Positions 25,360-33,633 of a stretch of DNA of 39,868 nucleotides are shown here, in pieces. Positions within the stretch are counted from its first letter, which is position 1, and the number at the start of each line of letters is the position of its first letter. This DNA comes from an uncultured Clostridia bacterium (GTDB lineage: Bacteria; Bacillota; Clostridia; Lachnospirales; Anaerotignaceae): the NCBI GenBank assembly GCA_910586765.1, contig CAJUJJ010000019.1:9331-49198 (forward strand). The letters are read 5' to 3'. The notes below the pieces were generated by a model. It worked only from the letters and a program-made list of their open reading frames with translations, was not told the DNA's origin and ran no database searches. The position numbers and the translations under genes were made by a program.

Positions 25360-26631
25360 TTATTCTGCTGCTGCTAAATTAGCTTCCATCATTTCAGCCA
25401 GAGCTTGAACACGTGTATCGAACTGTGCTGGTGCAAAGTTACGAGGGTCTGTCTGGTCGCCGTCAAAGCTTACATATGGCAGACCTGTTTTTTCTTTAAT
25501 AATCTCTGCTGTTTCTACATTCAAGAAGCTCATTAATTTACAGCTTCTATTTAAGTGGTAAACAATACCATCACATTTTCCGCCATTTACGATATTAAGC
25601 AGAACATTAACTTTGTTTTCAAGGCAAGTATTGATATAAATTCTTGTATATGCTTCTGCCATAGAATGAAGGGAATCATCATGTGCATCATAATGCAAAT
25701 CCCAAAGTCCTGGATATGCAGAACCTGTCATGATACTTCCAAGGGATTTCAATGATTTGAATGTGTGTCCCAAGTATGGCCATACAGCAATACCTTCCCA
25801 TGTTACACGTGTTTTTTCTGCACCTTTAAATGCGTAAATGCCTGCTTCAAGATTTGCTTCCAATTCATCAGCAAATTTCTTGAATGTGATTTCAGCATAA
25901 TCCAAACTTCTACAAGCAACAATCAATGCCATGTAGTTGAACAAGTCAAAGCAGTTCAATGGAGATGGTTTATAAGAAGACATTTTTGCAATTCTGTTCC
26001 ATTGATATACAGAACGTTGTGTTTGGTCTTTTACTTCTTGGAATTTTTTGTAATCAAATGGTCTACCACAAATTACTTCCAACTGAGAAATTGCATTTCT
26101 AAACTGGTCAGCAATATATGCTTTTGCATATTCTGGAATTGGCATTGTATGGTTAAATGGTACGTCGATTACGATACAAGGAATATCCAATTCTACTGCA
26201 AGATTTTCATACCATTTCAAAAGTGTATTACAGATATTATTACATGTGATTACTAAGTCAGGCAGTGGCACTTTTGCTGCTGGAGAATTAGCGAGTACCT
26301 CAGGTGTAACACCTGTCATAGCCTGCTCTTTTAACAATTCCATATAACCCATATTTACACGGCCATAGGAACAGCAGTCGATGGAGTAACCTTTTCTATC
26401 TGCAACTTCTAACATATCCAATGCACCTTTTTTTGCACCGATACCAGCTGCGTGTGTTTCAGGATAAATCATAGCAATACCCATTGTTACACAGAATTCT
26501 GGTGGAGCTACAGAAGCAGACCAACAAACTAAGTCGCCCCTTGCTTTTGCATCTCTTGCATCCTGATCAGCTTTTGCCTGATAGTATGCCAACAATTCTT
26601 TTGCTTTCATGCCTTCTGTTGTTATACTCAT
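25360..26631 (-). CDS. lcdA: lactoyl-CoA (2-hydroxyacyl-CoA) dehydratase, alpha subunit
   Basis: The larger dehydratase subunit, 423 residues from the ATG at 26631, which follows AGAGGGA. The open frame extends 33 codons further into the activator gene and is not used. Cys residues that may hold the cluster include C36 and C47 (VCWSASVAPPEFC), the DCCSYG segment and CNNICNTLLKW. The segment VPFNHTMPIPEY and the C-terminal NRSCKLMSF and FDGDQTDPRNF are typical of HgdA/HadB-like subunits. It sits between the activator and the beta subunit. Confidence 0.86.
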   Translation of the reverse strand: MSITTEGMKAKELLAYYQAKADQDARDAKARGDLVCWSASVAPPEFCVTMGIAMIYPETHAAGIGAKKGALDMLEVADRKGYSIDCCSYGRVNMGYMELLKEQAMTGVTPEVLANSPAAKVPLPDLVITCNNICNTLLKWYENLAVELDIPCIVIDVPFNHTMPIPEYAKAYIADQFRNAISQLEVICGRPFDYKKFQEVKDQTQRSVYQWNRIAKMSSYKPSPLNCFDLFNYMALIVACRSLDYAEITFKKFADELEANLEAGIYAFKGAEKTRVTWEGIAVWPYLGHTFKSLKSLGSIMTGSAYPGLWDLHYDAHDDSLHSMAEAYTRIYINTCLENKVNVLLNIVNGGKCDGIVYHLNRSCKLMSFLNVETAEIIKEKTGLPYVSFDGDQTDPRNFAPAQFDTRVQALAEMMEANLAAAE

Positions 26632-26647
26632 TCTAATCCCTCTTTCT

Positions 26648-27433
26648 TTAAATTTTTTGCTTTTTTGCTTCCTCGTATGCGAACAATGCCGCACCGAGAG
26701 CTCCTGTTGTTTGTGGATTTGGTGCCACAATAACTTCTTTTTTTAATTCTCTCGCAACTGCACGTACTACACCAGCGTTTTTCGCAACACCGCCAGTCAT
26801 TACTATTGCATCTTCTAATCCTCCTCTGTATGCAAGACCACACGCCTTACTTGCTACAGATTGATGCACACCTTTGATAATGCTATTTTTATCAACGCCT
26901 TTTGATAACTGAGAAATTACCTCAGATTCTGCAAATACTGTACAGGTGCTACTGATAGAAGCTGCCTGTTCTGCTTTCGCATCACATTCAGCCATATCGT
27001 CTATTGTTGTCTCCAGAACTCTTGCCATAACGTCAAGAAATCTGCCTGTGCCTGCTGCACATTTATCATTCATAAAAAACTGCTTTACACCACCCCTATT
27101 ATCTAAGCGAATTGCTTTGGCATCTTGTCCACCAATGTCAATAATGGTGCGTGCAGTAGGTACCAAGTGAAATATTCCTTTTGCATGACAACTGATTTCA
27201 CTAATTTGTTTATCAGCATCTTCAAATGCAAAACGACCATAGCCTGTTGCTACTAACTTTGTAATATCTGCTCTTGTTAATCCACTTTTTTCATAAGCTT
27301 GTTCCAAAGCTCTTTGTGGTCCAGAAGAGCCTGTTCCTACCTGAACAACTTCTGCGGCAACAATGCGTTCCCCATCTTCCAATATAACAACTTTTGAAGA
27401 TGCAGAACCAACATCAACCCCCATTGTATACAT
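26648..27433 (-). CDS. lcdC: 2-hydroxyacyl-CoA dehydratase activator (ATP-dependent archerase)
   Basis: A homodimeric ATPase of the BadF/BadG/HgdC family. It injects one electron into the dehydratase with ATP hydrolysis. 261 residues. The ASKHA-type ATP motifs are MGVDVGSASSK near the start, IIDIGGQDAK (98-106) and TGGVAKN. One [4Fe-4S] cluster is held between subunits by C125 (NDKCAAGTG) and C164 (SSTCTVFAES), both present. AGGAGG precedes the ATG. It is the first gene of the operon behind a structured leader. Confidence 0.92.
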   Translation of the reverse strand: MYTMGVDVGSASSKVVILEDGERIVAAEVVQVGTGSSGPQRALEQAYEKSGLTRADITKLVATGYGRFAFEDADKQISEISCHAKGIFHLVPTARTIIDIGGQDAKAIRLDNRGGVKQFFMNDKCAAGTGRFLDVMARVLETTIDDMAECDAKAEQAASISSTCTVFAESEVISQLSKGVDKNSIIKGVHQSVASKACGLAYRGGLEDAIVMTGGVAKNAGVVRAVARELKKEVIVAPNPQTTGALGAALFAYEEAKKQKI

Positions 27434-27446
27434 GAAATAACCTCCT

Positions 27447-27611
27447 TAAAAACTGTTTTTTTCAGTTTTTATTACTTATCTGTTTTTTTTGCTTTTGTAA
27501 GAATTATTTTGCTATTTTTAGCAAAATGCAATAGAAAATACTTATATTTTTCAATATAAGCACGACAAAATAGTCAATGATAAAATTATTATTTGTTTTT
27601 CTTTTATCATT
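27447..27611 (-). promoter_or_regulatory. leader of the acrylate operon with four inverted repeats
   Basis: Between the promoter and the activator gene are four inverted repeats. 27602-27611 pairs with 27576-27585 (10 bp); 27553-27560 with 27541-27548 (8 bp, 4-nt loop); 27519-27527 with 27506-27514 (9 bp, 4-nt loop); 27463-27471 with 27447-27455 (9 bp, 7-nt loop). The last lies directly before the AGGAGG site. They could be RNA hairpins, operators, or both. No known riboswitch class was recognised. Confidence 0.6.
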
Positions 27612-27618
27612 TTTGTCT

Positions 27619-27647
27619 ATTATACCATCTTTATTTATTGATTGCAA
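27619..27647 (-). promoter_or_regulatory. promoter of the lcdC-lcdA-lcdB-pct operon
   Basis: On the minus strand TTGCAA (27642-27647), a 17-nt spacer and a perfect TATAAT (27619-27624). It predicts a leader of roughly 180 nt before the activator ATG. Confidence 0.8.
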
Positions 27648-27949
27648 CTAATATTGTTAAAAATTTATTTTATTTTTATAAATTTTTTTCTAGTTCAAAT
27701 CATATTATACTACTCTGCATTGTTTTTTATACCTAATTTGTTTCAAAAATTGTATTTCCTTTTTTTGCTATTTTATTTGTTATTTGTTCATATTGTATTT
27801 TTATACAAAAAATTATTTGTTTTTTTTAGCTATTATGTAGCTTCCTTTTTTTTGAAATTCGTTATTTCTTTTTCTATTTCAACAAATATTATTTTTTATA
27901 TTCGCAAAACATTTTTTCATTCCCTTTGTTAATAAATTTTCAATAACGT
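27648..27949. other. T-rich intergenic stretch with nothing recognised
   Basis: About 300 bp between the acrylate promoter and the map terminator. It is very T-rich on the plus strand. Its open frame is dominated by Phe, Leu and Tyr and has no ribosome site. I see no conserved element. Confidence 0.6.
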
Positions 27950-27985
27950 AAAAAGACAAAATCAATACTATGATTTTGCCCTTTT
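27950..27985 (-). terminator. terminator of map
   Basis: A 15-bp stem with two G-T pairs (27971-27985 with 27950-27964, loop of 6) ends in T residues on the minus strand, 28 bp past the map stop codon. Confidence 0.8.
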
Positions 27986-28013
27986 ATTACTTATTCTATT
28001 ATAATATTAAGTT

Positions 28014-28883
28014 TTATTTCGTTAGTACTTCAACACCATTTTCTGTAATCGCAACAGTATATTCCCATTGTGCTGATAATGTACCATCTTGTGTATATAT
28101 TGTCCAACCATTATCTGCATCTTGATACACATCTCTTTTCCCTGCATTTATCATAGGCTCTATTGTAAACACCATTCCAGGTACTAATACCATTCCTGTA
28201 TTTTTTCTTCCTACATGGCATACATAAGGTTCTTCGTGAAATCCTAATCCTACTCCATGTCCTCCTATTTCTTCTACTACTGCATATCCATTTTCTTTTG
28301 CAAGACTATTTACTGCATATCCTACATCGCCCAAGTAACCCCATGCTTTCACTGCCTCAAGTCCTGCATCTAAACACTGTTTTGTGACCTCTACTAATTT
28401 TTGGGCTTCCTCAGACACTTCCCCTATACAAAACATACGTGAAGCATCTGCATAATATCCATTTAATATTGTTGTTACATCTACATTAACAATATCACCA
28501 CTTTTTAACACTCTATTTTTATCTGGTATACCATGACACACTTCATCATTAATAGAAGTGCATACGCTTTTTGGAAATCCTTTATAATTTAGTGGTGCAG
28601 GTATTCCTCCATTTTTTACAGTATATTCATGCACCAATGTATTGATTTCTTCCGTTGTCATTCCTTCTTTTATATTTTGTTCTACTAAATCCAACACTTT
28701 TGTATTTAATTTACCAGCTTCTCTTATTCCTTCTATTTGTTCTGCTGTTTTTATAATTTTATGTGGTGGTACTAATATACCTTCTTTTTTCATCGCCTCT
28801 AATTTTTCATCAAATGCCAAATGACAAGATTTATATTTTTTATGACTTCCACACCAGCATAGGTCATTTCTTCCTAGCTTCAT
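28014..28883 (-). CDS. map: type I methionine aminopeptidase with N-terminal SEC-C zinc motif
   Basis: Removes the initiator Met from new proteins. A SEC-C motif (GRNDLCWCGSHKKYKSCH, residues 4-21) precedes the catalytic domain, as in many clostridial Map proteins and probably for ribosome contact. Metal ligands are visible: the Asp residues of NVDVTTILNGYYADAS, His in GGHGVGLGFHEEP, Glu in FTIEPM and a final Glu in QWEYTVAI. The ATG at 28883 follows AAGGGAG; an upstream Met is less well placed. 289 residues. It is a single gene between the two acrylate operons. Confidence 0.95.
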   Translation of the reverse strand: MKLGRNDLCWCGSHKKYKSCHLAFDEKLEAMKKEGILVPPHKIIKTAEQIEGIREAGKLNTKVLDLVEQNIKEGMTTEEINTLVHEYTVKNGGIPAPLNYKGFPKSVCTSINDEVCHGIPDKNRVLKSGDIVNVDVTTILNGYYADASRMFCIGEVSEEAQKLVEVTKQCLDAGLEAVKAWGYLGDVGYAVNSLAKENGYAVVEEIGGHGVGLGFHEEPYVCHVGRKNTGMVLVPGMVFTIEPMINAGKRDVYQDADNGWTIYTQDGTLSAQWEYTVAITENGVEVLTK

Positions 28884-28961
28884 TATGATTTCTCCCTTCT
28901 TTTTCATTTCACTCTATCATACCACAAGCATACAAAACTTGCTAATAAAATCAAAAAATTT

Positions 28962-28991
28962 TTTACAAAAATACGAAAAATATGTTATACT
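28962..28991 (+). promoter_or_regulatory. promoter of the cytidylate-kinase-like gene
   Basis: TTTACA (28962-28967), an 18-nt spacer and TATACT (28986-28991), about 65 bp upstream of the ATG. Confidence 0.6.
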
Positions 28992-29054
28992 ATATGTATC
29001 AAATATCATTGTGCATTTTTGATAAATCTTTCCCCAATAAAGGAGTGAATATAT

Positions 29055-29675
29055 ATGAATAAAAAATTTATTATTACTATAGGAAGACAATACGGAAGTG
29101 GCGGAAGAATAATAGGACAAAAAATTGCCAAAGATTTAAACATACCTTGTTATGACAAAGAATTATTAACTATTGCAGCAAAAGAAAGCGGTTTTTCAGA
29201 AGAAATATTCAAAACTATGGACGAAAAACCTACAGGAAGTTTTTTATATTCTCTTGTTGCTGGTACTTACGGAACTAACTATGTTAGCAATCATTTACCT
29301 CTCAATCACAAACTTTTTTTAGCTCAATTTGATGCCATTCGCAGCATTGCCGACAAAGGCTCTTGTGTCATTGTAGGTCGTTGTGCTGATTATGCCTTAG
29401 CTGATTATAATGTAAATTGCATCAATGTATTTATTCATGCTGATTTACAACATAGAGTAGAACGTGCCATAAATGAATATGGTATTTCTTCAGAAAAAGC
29501 TGAGGAAACCGTACAAAAAAATGATAAGCAACGTGCTAGTTATTACAATTTCTATTCTGACAAAAAATGGGGTGCTGTAGACCATTATGACATCACACTT
29601 GATAGTGGCAAATTAGGCATAGACAACACTGTCGAAATGATAAAACATTTTATCTCTTTATATCAAAATAATTAA
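29055..29675 (+). CDS. cytidylate kinase-like family protein
   Basis: A 206-residue P-loop protein. It starts ITIGRQYGSGGRIIGQKIA, an atypical phosphate loop found in the AAA_26 / cytidylate-kinase-like family of Firmicutes. VIVGRCADYAL and the C-terminal YYNFYSDKKWG are also family features. The true substrate is uncertain; it is not the canonical Cmk. AAGGAG precedes the ATG. It is a single plus-strand gene between map and etfA. Confidence 0.85.
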   Translation: MNKKFIITIGRQYGSGGRIIGQKIAKDLNIPCYDKELLTIAAKESGFSEEIFKTMDEKPTGSFLYSLVAGTYGTNYVSNHLPLNHKLFLAQFDAIRSIADKGSCVIVGRCADYALADYNVNCINVFIHADLQHRVERAINEYGISSEKAEETVQKNDKQRASYYNFYSDKKWGAVDHYDITLDSGKLGIDNTVEMIKHFISLYQNN

Positions 29676-29711
29676 CTTTTTTATTACAAAAAATATTATA
29701 TCAATCATAAA

Positions 29712-29738
29712 ACCCCCTTGCAATGACTGCAAGGGGGT
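29712..29738. terminator. terminator shared by the cytidylate-kinase-like gene and etfA
   Basis: A perfect 11-bp GC-rich stem (29712-29722 with 29728-29738, loop of 5). A T run follows on the minus strand (AAAA at 29709-29712); only a weak T-rich stretch follows on the plus strand. It probably serves mainly the leftward etf operon. Confidence 0.8.
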
Positions 29739-29794
29739 ATATTTGTTACACCGCGTGGACACAATTTCTATTTTTTATATTTATCAGTATCAGA

Positions 29795-30847
29795 TTACTG
29801 AGCAGCTTTTTCAGCTTTTGCTTTTCTGATAGCTTCAGCTAATTTAGGAAGAATAACTTTTACGTCACCAACAATACCTAAATCGGAAACATCAAATATT
29901 GCTGCTGTATCATTCTTGTTAATAGAGATAACAAGTTCAGAACCTTCCATACCAGCAACGTGCTGAATTGCTCCAGAAATACCACAAGCAAGATACAAGT
30001 CAGGTCTAACTGTTTTACCTGTCTGTCCAACTTGACGGTCTTTTTCAATCCAACCAGCGTCAACACAAGCTCTGGAAGAACCAACTTCTGCACCAAGTGC
30101 ATCTGCTACATCTCTTACTAAATCGAAGCCTTCTGGGCCACCAATACCACGACCACCAGATACAATCAATTTTGCTTCTGTTAAGTCGATAGATTTCTTT
30201 TCTGCTTTTACAACTTCCATGATTTCAACATTCATGTCAGCTTCTGTAAATGCAACATCTAATTTAATTACTTCGCCTTTTCTACTTTCGTCTTTTGCTA
30301 TTCTTTTCATAACGCCAGGACGTACAGTAGCCATTTGTGGTTTTGTTCTTGGGCACATTAATGTTGCCATCAAGTTACCGCCAAATGCAGGACGTGTCAT
30401 GAGCAATGCTCTTGTACCATCTGTACAACCCATAGATTCTTCTTTAGCAATTTCTTCTTCGGTTTTAGCCATTCTTAAACCTGTACAGTCAGCAACAAGA
30501 CCTGTTTTTACACGGCTTGCTAATCTAGGAGCAACGTCACGGCCTATAGAAGAAGCACCGAAAAGCATGATTTCTGGGTCATATTCTTTTACAACTTGTG
30601 CTAATGCTTTTGTATATGGCTCTGTAACATACTCTTTTAAATATGGGTGTTGAATTAATACAACTTTATCTGCACCATAGTGGAATAATTTATCAACTTC
30701 GCCTTCTACGCCATCGCCAAGTAATACAGCAACTACGTCATCTTTCAAATCTTCTTTTAATCTTGTAGCCTCACCAATCAGCTCAAGTCCAACGTTTTGT
30801 ACTTTACCGCTTCTTTGTTCAACTACTACATATATACCTTTACTCAT
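29795..30847 (-). CDS. etfA: electron transfer flavoprotein, alpha subunit
   Basis: The FAD-binding subunit of ETF, 350 residues. The C-terminal FAD domain is intact: SGGRGIGGPEGF, GSSRACVDAGWI, RQVGQTGKTVRPDLY and GISGAIQHVAGM. With EtfB it passes electrons to or from the acyl-CoA dehydrogenase encoded upstream. In C. propionicum the acryloyl-CoA reductase is a complex of a propionyl-CoA dehydrogenase with EtfAB, and this gene set matches. It is last in the acd-etfB-etfA operon. Confidence 0.96.
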   Translation of the reverse strand: MSKGIYVVVEQRSGKVQNVGLELIGEATRLKEDLKDDVVAVLLGDGVEGEVDKLFHYGADKVVLIQHPYLKEYVTEPYTKALAQVVKEYDPEIMLFGASSIGRDVAPRLASRVKTGLVADCTGLRMAKTEEEIAKEESMGCTDGTRALLMTRPAFGGNLMATLMCPRTKPQMATVRPGVMKRIAKDESRKGEVIKLDVAFTEADMNVEIMEVVKAEKKSIDLTEAKLIVSGGRGIGGPEGFDLVRDVADALGAEVGSSRACVDAGWIEKDRQVGQTGKTVRPDLYLACGISGAIQHVAGMEGSELVISINKNDTAAIFDVSDLGIVGDVKVILPKLAEAIRKAKAEKAAQ

Positions 30848-30893
30848 TGTAGGGTTCTCCTCCTTTAATAATTCTAACGTTTTCGTTTGTTAA

Positions 30894-31688
30894 TTAGATA
30901 ATGAATTTTTCTTCCAATTTGTCAACAATAGCTTTAACAGCTTGTTCAGCAGACAAATCTTTGAGGATTGTACCAGCACCTTTTACTTCTTTTGTGAAGG
31001 ACTGATATACGTTTGTTGGTGAACCCTTCAAGCCAATCATGTCAAGCTCAAGGCCATCTTTTAAGTCTTCGAAACCAAGTACTTTGATTTCTTTTTCATA
31101 TGCTTCTACAACGCCTCTAACGCTCATATATCTTGGTTGTGCTAATTCAGCGATTGCTGTCAAAAGGCAAGGTGTTTTGATTTTGATGATGTGGTATCCA
31201 TCTTCAAATTGTCTTCTTACAACAAGGTGGTCAGCTGCTACTTCTTGAATATCTTCTACATAAGAAACTTGTGGTAAAGAAAGTTTTTCACCAATCTGTG
31301 GTCCAACCTGTGCTGTGTCACCATCGATAGCTTGACGGCCTGTGATAATTACATCATATTCTAATGTTTTTAATGCAGCTGCCAAAATACCAGATGTAGC
31401 ATATGTGTCAGAACCACCAAATTCTCTACCAGAAACAAGTATTGCTTCGTCACAACCCATAGCTAATGCTTCTCTTAATGCAACGTCTGCCTGAGGAGGT
31501 CCCATAGATACTACTGTAACTGTGCTGCCAGCCATTTTTTCTTTTAATTGCAATGCAGCTTCAATACCTGTTTTATCATCTGGATTGATGATACTTGGAA
31601 CGCCATCTCTTATCAGAGTGCCTGTTTTTGGGTCAATTTTAACTTCAACTGTATCTGGTACTTGTTTAATACATACAACGATTTTCAT
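30894..31688 (-). CDS. etfB: electron transfer flavoprotein, beta subunit
   Basis: A 264-residue EtfB. It starts MKIVVCIKQVPDT. The family signature VRRQFEDGYHIIKIKTPCLLT (split over 172-192) and the GRQAIDGDTAQVGPQ nucleotide-binding segment are present. The latter (DGDTAQVGP) is the type that binds FAD in bifurcating ETFs and AMP in others; the class cannot be settled by eye. It lies between acd and etfA. Confidence 0.96.
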   Translation of the reverse strand: MKIVVCIKQVPDTVEVKIDPKTGTLIRDGVPSIINPDDKTGIEAALQLKEKMAGSTVTVVSMGPPQADVALREALAMGCDEAILVSGREFGGSDTYATSGILAAALKTLEYDVIITGRQAIDGDTAQVGPQIGEKLSLPQVSYVEDIQEVAADHLVVRRQFEDGYHIIKIKTPCLLTAIAELAQPRYMSVRGVVEAYEKEIKVLGFEDLKDGLELDMIGLKGSPTNVYQSFTKEVKGAGTILKDLSAEQAVKAIVDKLEEKFII

Positions 31689-31742
31689 TATAGTTCTCCT
31701 TCCGAAATTTTCATATTTAATTTTCTGGCTAACGATTGTTTA

Positions 31743-32882
31743 TCAAACCTTCATAGAACCGGAGATGATCATCTTCATAGCTTCAGAAGTACCTTCATAG
31801 ATTTCTGTAATTTTCGCATCTCTCATTGCTCTTTCAACTGGATATTCACGGCAATAGCCATAACCACCAAGAAGCTGTACACAAACTCTTGTTACTTCAT
31901 TTGCTACGTCAGAAGCAAATAATTTACACATAGCTGCTAATGGTGCATAGTTTTCATGGTTATCTTTTGCTGTTGCTGCTCTCCATACCATCAATCTAGC
32001 TGCATCTACTTTTGTCTGGCATTCAGCTAATTTGAATTGTGTATTCTGATATTTATTGATTGTTCTTCCGCCTTGTTTTCTTTCTTTAACATATTTCATA
32101 GCTTCATCAATAGCACCCTGTGCAATACCTACAGATTGTGCACCAATACCAATACGTCCGCCGCCCAATGCTGTCATAGCAATTTTATAGCCCTGTCCTT
32201 CTTTACCAAGCATTCTGCTTGCAGGTACTCTTACGTTTTCATATGTAACAGCACAGTTAGAAGCTGCTCTAATACCCATACGTTCTATGTTATCACTTAC
32301 AGAAATACCAGGCATTGTTCTGTCAAGTACAAATGCAGACATTCCTCTAGGGCCTTTAGATTTATCTGTTAATGCAAATACTACAAATGTATCAGCAAAT
32401 CCAGAGTTTGTTGTAAACATTTTAGAACCGTTGATGATATAGTCATCTCCGTCTTTATCTGCTGTTGTTTGTACGCCAGCAGCGTCTGTACCAGCATTTG
32501 GCTCTGTTAAACCATAGCAGCCTGTTTTATGTCCATCTACCAATGGTCTTAAAAATTCTTGTTTTTGTTCCTCAGTACCAAATTCATTGATACATGCACA
32601 GCAAAGAGATGTGTGTACAGAAAGTGTAATACCTGTGGAAGCATCTACTTTAGACATTTCTTCCATAGCTAATGTATATGTTAATACATCAGCACCCTGT
32701 CCGCCATACTCTCTGGAGTAAGGAATACCGAAAGCACCGATTTTCTGAAGCTTAGCAATTAATTCTTGAGAATATTCCTCAGCTTCGTCCATATCTTTTG
32801 CGATTGGTTTAATTTCTGTTTCAGCGAAGTTTCTAAATAATTCTTGCTGTAACAACTGTGCTTTTGTTAATTTGAAATCCAT
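31743..32882 (-). CDS. acyl-CoA dehydrogenase (probable propionyl-CoA dehydrogenase / acryloyl-CoA reductase)
   Basis: A 379-residue flavoprotein of the short-chain acyl-CoA dehydrogenase family. Signatures: YGLTEPNAGTDA, GSKMFTTNSGFAD, QLLGGYGYCREYPVERAMRDAK, and the catalytic base E363 in IYEGTSE. With the downstream etfB and etfA it most likely reduces acryloyl-CoA to propionyl-CoA (AcrC-like). Butyryl-CoA dehydrogenase activity is an alternative, but no crotonase or thiolase gene is nearby. GGAGGA precedes the ATG. It follows a promoter and a leader of about 160 nt with clear pairing potential. Confidence 0.88.
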   Translation of the reverse strand: MDFKLTKAQLLQQELFRNFAETEIKPIAKDMDEAEEYSQELIAKLQKIGAFGIPYSREYGGQGADVLTYTLAMEEMSKVDASTGITLSVHTSLCCACINEFGTEEQKQEFLRPLVDGHKTGCYGLTEPNAGTDAAGVQTTADKDGDDYIINGSKMFTTNSGFADTFVVFALTDKSKGPRGMSAFVLDRTMPGISVSDNIERMGIRAASNCAVTYENVRVPASRMLGKEGQGYKIAMTALGGGRIGIGAQSVGIAQGAIDEAMKYVKERKQGGRTINKYQNTQFKLAECQTKVDAARLMVWRAATAKDNHENYAPLAAMCKLFASDVANEVTRVCVQLLGGYGYCREYPVERAMRDAKITEIYEGTSEAMKMIISGSMKV

Positions 32883-32928
32883 TTAATATTCCTCCTATAT
32901 GTTTAATAAATTTTAAATAACTGATTTC

Positions 32929-32999
32929 CTGTCCACCAGCCATTTAACTAAAACCGACCTTATTACTTTAGCTTGTGCCTAAAAAGAGGTCATTGACAG
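32929..32999 (-). ncRNA. putative structured leader RNA upstream of acd-etfB-etfA
   Basis: Minus-strand RNA in the operon leader. Outer helix CUGUC/GACAG (32995-32999 with 32929-32933). Second helix UGACCU/AGGUCG (32987-32992 with 32955-32960). Apical hairpin UUUUAG/CUAAAG (32979-32984 with 32966-32971) with loop GCACAAG. A 21-nt single-stranded segment joins the second helix to the outer strand. The nested helices resemble a small cis-regulatory RNA. I could not match it to a known riboswitch class. Confidence 0.45.
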
Positions 33000-33045
33000 C
33001 CGCTTTCTATACAAAAAAAAGAAATACAGTGTCCTTACAAGAACT

Positions 33046-33075
33046 ACTATACCATGTTTGTCTAAATTTTGTCAA
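33046..33075 (-). promoter_or_regulatory. promoter of the acd-etfB-etfA operon
   Basis: On the minus strand a perfect TTGACA (33070-33075), an 18-nt spacer and TATAGT (33046-33051). The start site would be near 33039, giving a leader of about 155-160 nt. Confidence 0.75.
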
Positions 33076-33577
33076 GATGTTTATAGTAAAATGTTCTATA
33101 AAAAGTCACAAATTTTTATTAATATAGCGACATATTGCCAATATTTTCTACAAACAGGCTTTGTTTGCACTTTTTACAGTAAAATTCCTTTTTTTAGACT
33201 TTGTATTGCTTCTGTTAACAAATTCATTTTGAAAAATACATTTTTTTTCATCTGTTTTCACAAAAAAAATTTGCCCCTTTGTTATAAAAGTAATTTTGTA
33301 TTGTATTTCATTACTATATTTTTAAAATACAAAACCCTTTCTACAACAACCACTACACCAAAAAACAATACATAATTTATACTATTTTTATATCTGTATA
33401 TTGTTTTTTCTTACACTCATACTTTACACCATTGTCTTTTATATGTCAATATATTTATCAAAAATTCCTAAATTTTATGCTATTTCAATTTTTCATTGTG
33501 TCAATTTGTATACCTTTTTTATCCAATTACAATTCTTTTTTTATAAAATAATTGTTTTTTGTACTTTTATTTGAAAC
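33076..33577. other. AT-rich intergenic stretch with nothing recognised
   Basis: About 500 bp of T-rich sequence between the acd promoter and the clpX terminator. Open frames here are low-complexity, Phe/Ile/Thr-rich and lack ribosome sites. No RNA or repeat was recognised. Confidence 0.6.
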
Positions 33578-33618
33578 AAAAAAACAGCAATATGACATTA
33601 CTGACATCGCTGTTTTTT
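33578..33618 (-). terminator. terminator of the clpP-clpX region
   Basis: Outer arms AAAAAACAGC and GCTGTTTTTT (33609-33618 with about 33579-33588) enclose a 20-nt partly paired loop. A T run follows on the minus strand. It lies 16 bp past the clpX stop codon. Confidence 0.75.
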
Positions 33619-33633
33619 ATTTTTTTTTATTTT

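Noticed and set aside
27642..27932. A 96-codon plus-strand ORF with strong hydrophobicity
   Set aside because: It is a product of T-rich DNA (mostly Phe, Leu, Ile, Tyr), has no ribosome site and overlaps the opposite-strand promoter of the acrylate operon.
29745..29765. CACCGCGTGG considered as a T-box remnant
   Set aside because: It lies downstream of etfA on its own strand and has none of the other T-box elements, and the bases do not match the conserved T-box sequence on either strand.
32920..33005. The acd leader as a glycine, lysine, TPP or c-di-GMP riboswitch
   Set aside because: The conserved cores of those classes are absent; only short chance words such as GGACAG are shared.
33058..33375. 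A 105-codon plus-strand ORF
   Set aside because: Phe/Ile/Thr-rich translation of AT-rich spacer DNA with no ribosome site; it starts inside the acd promoter.
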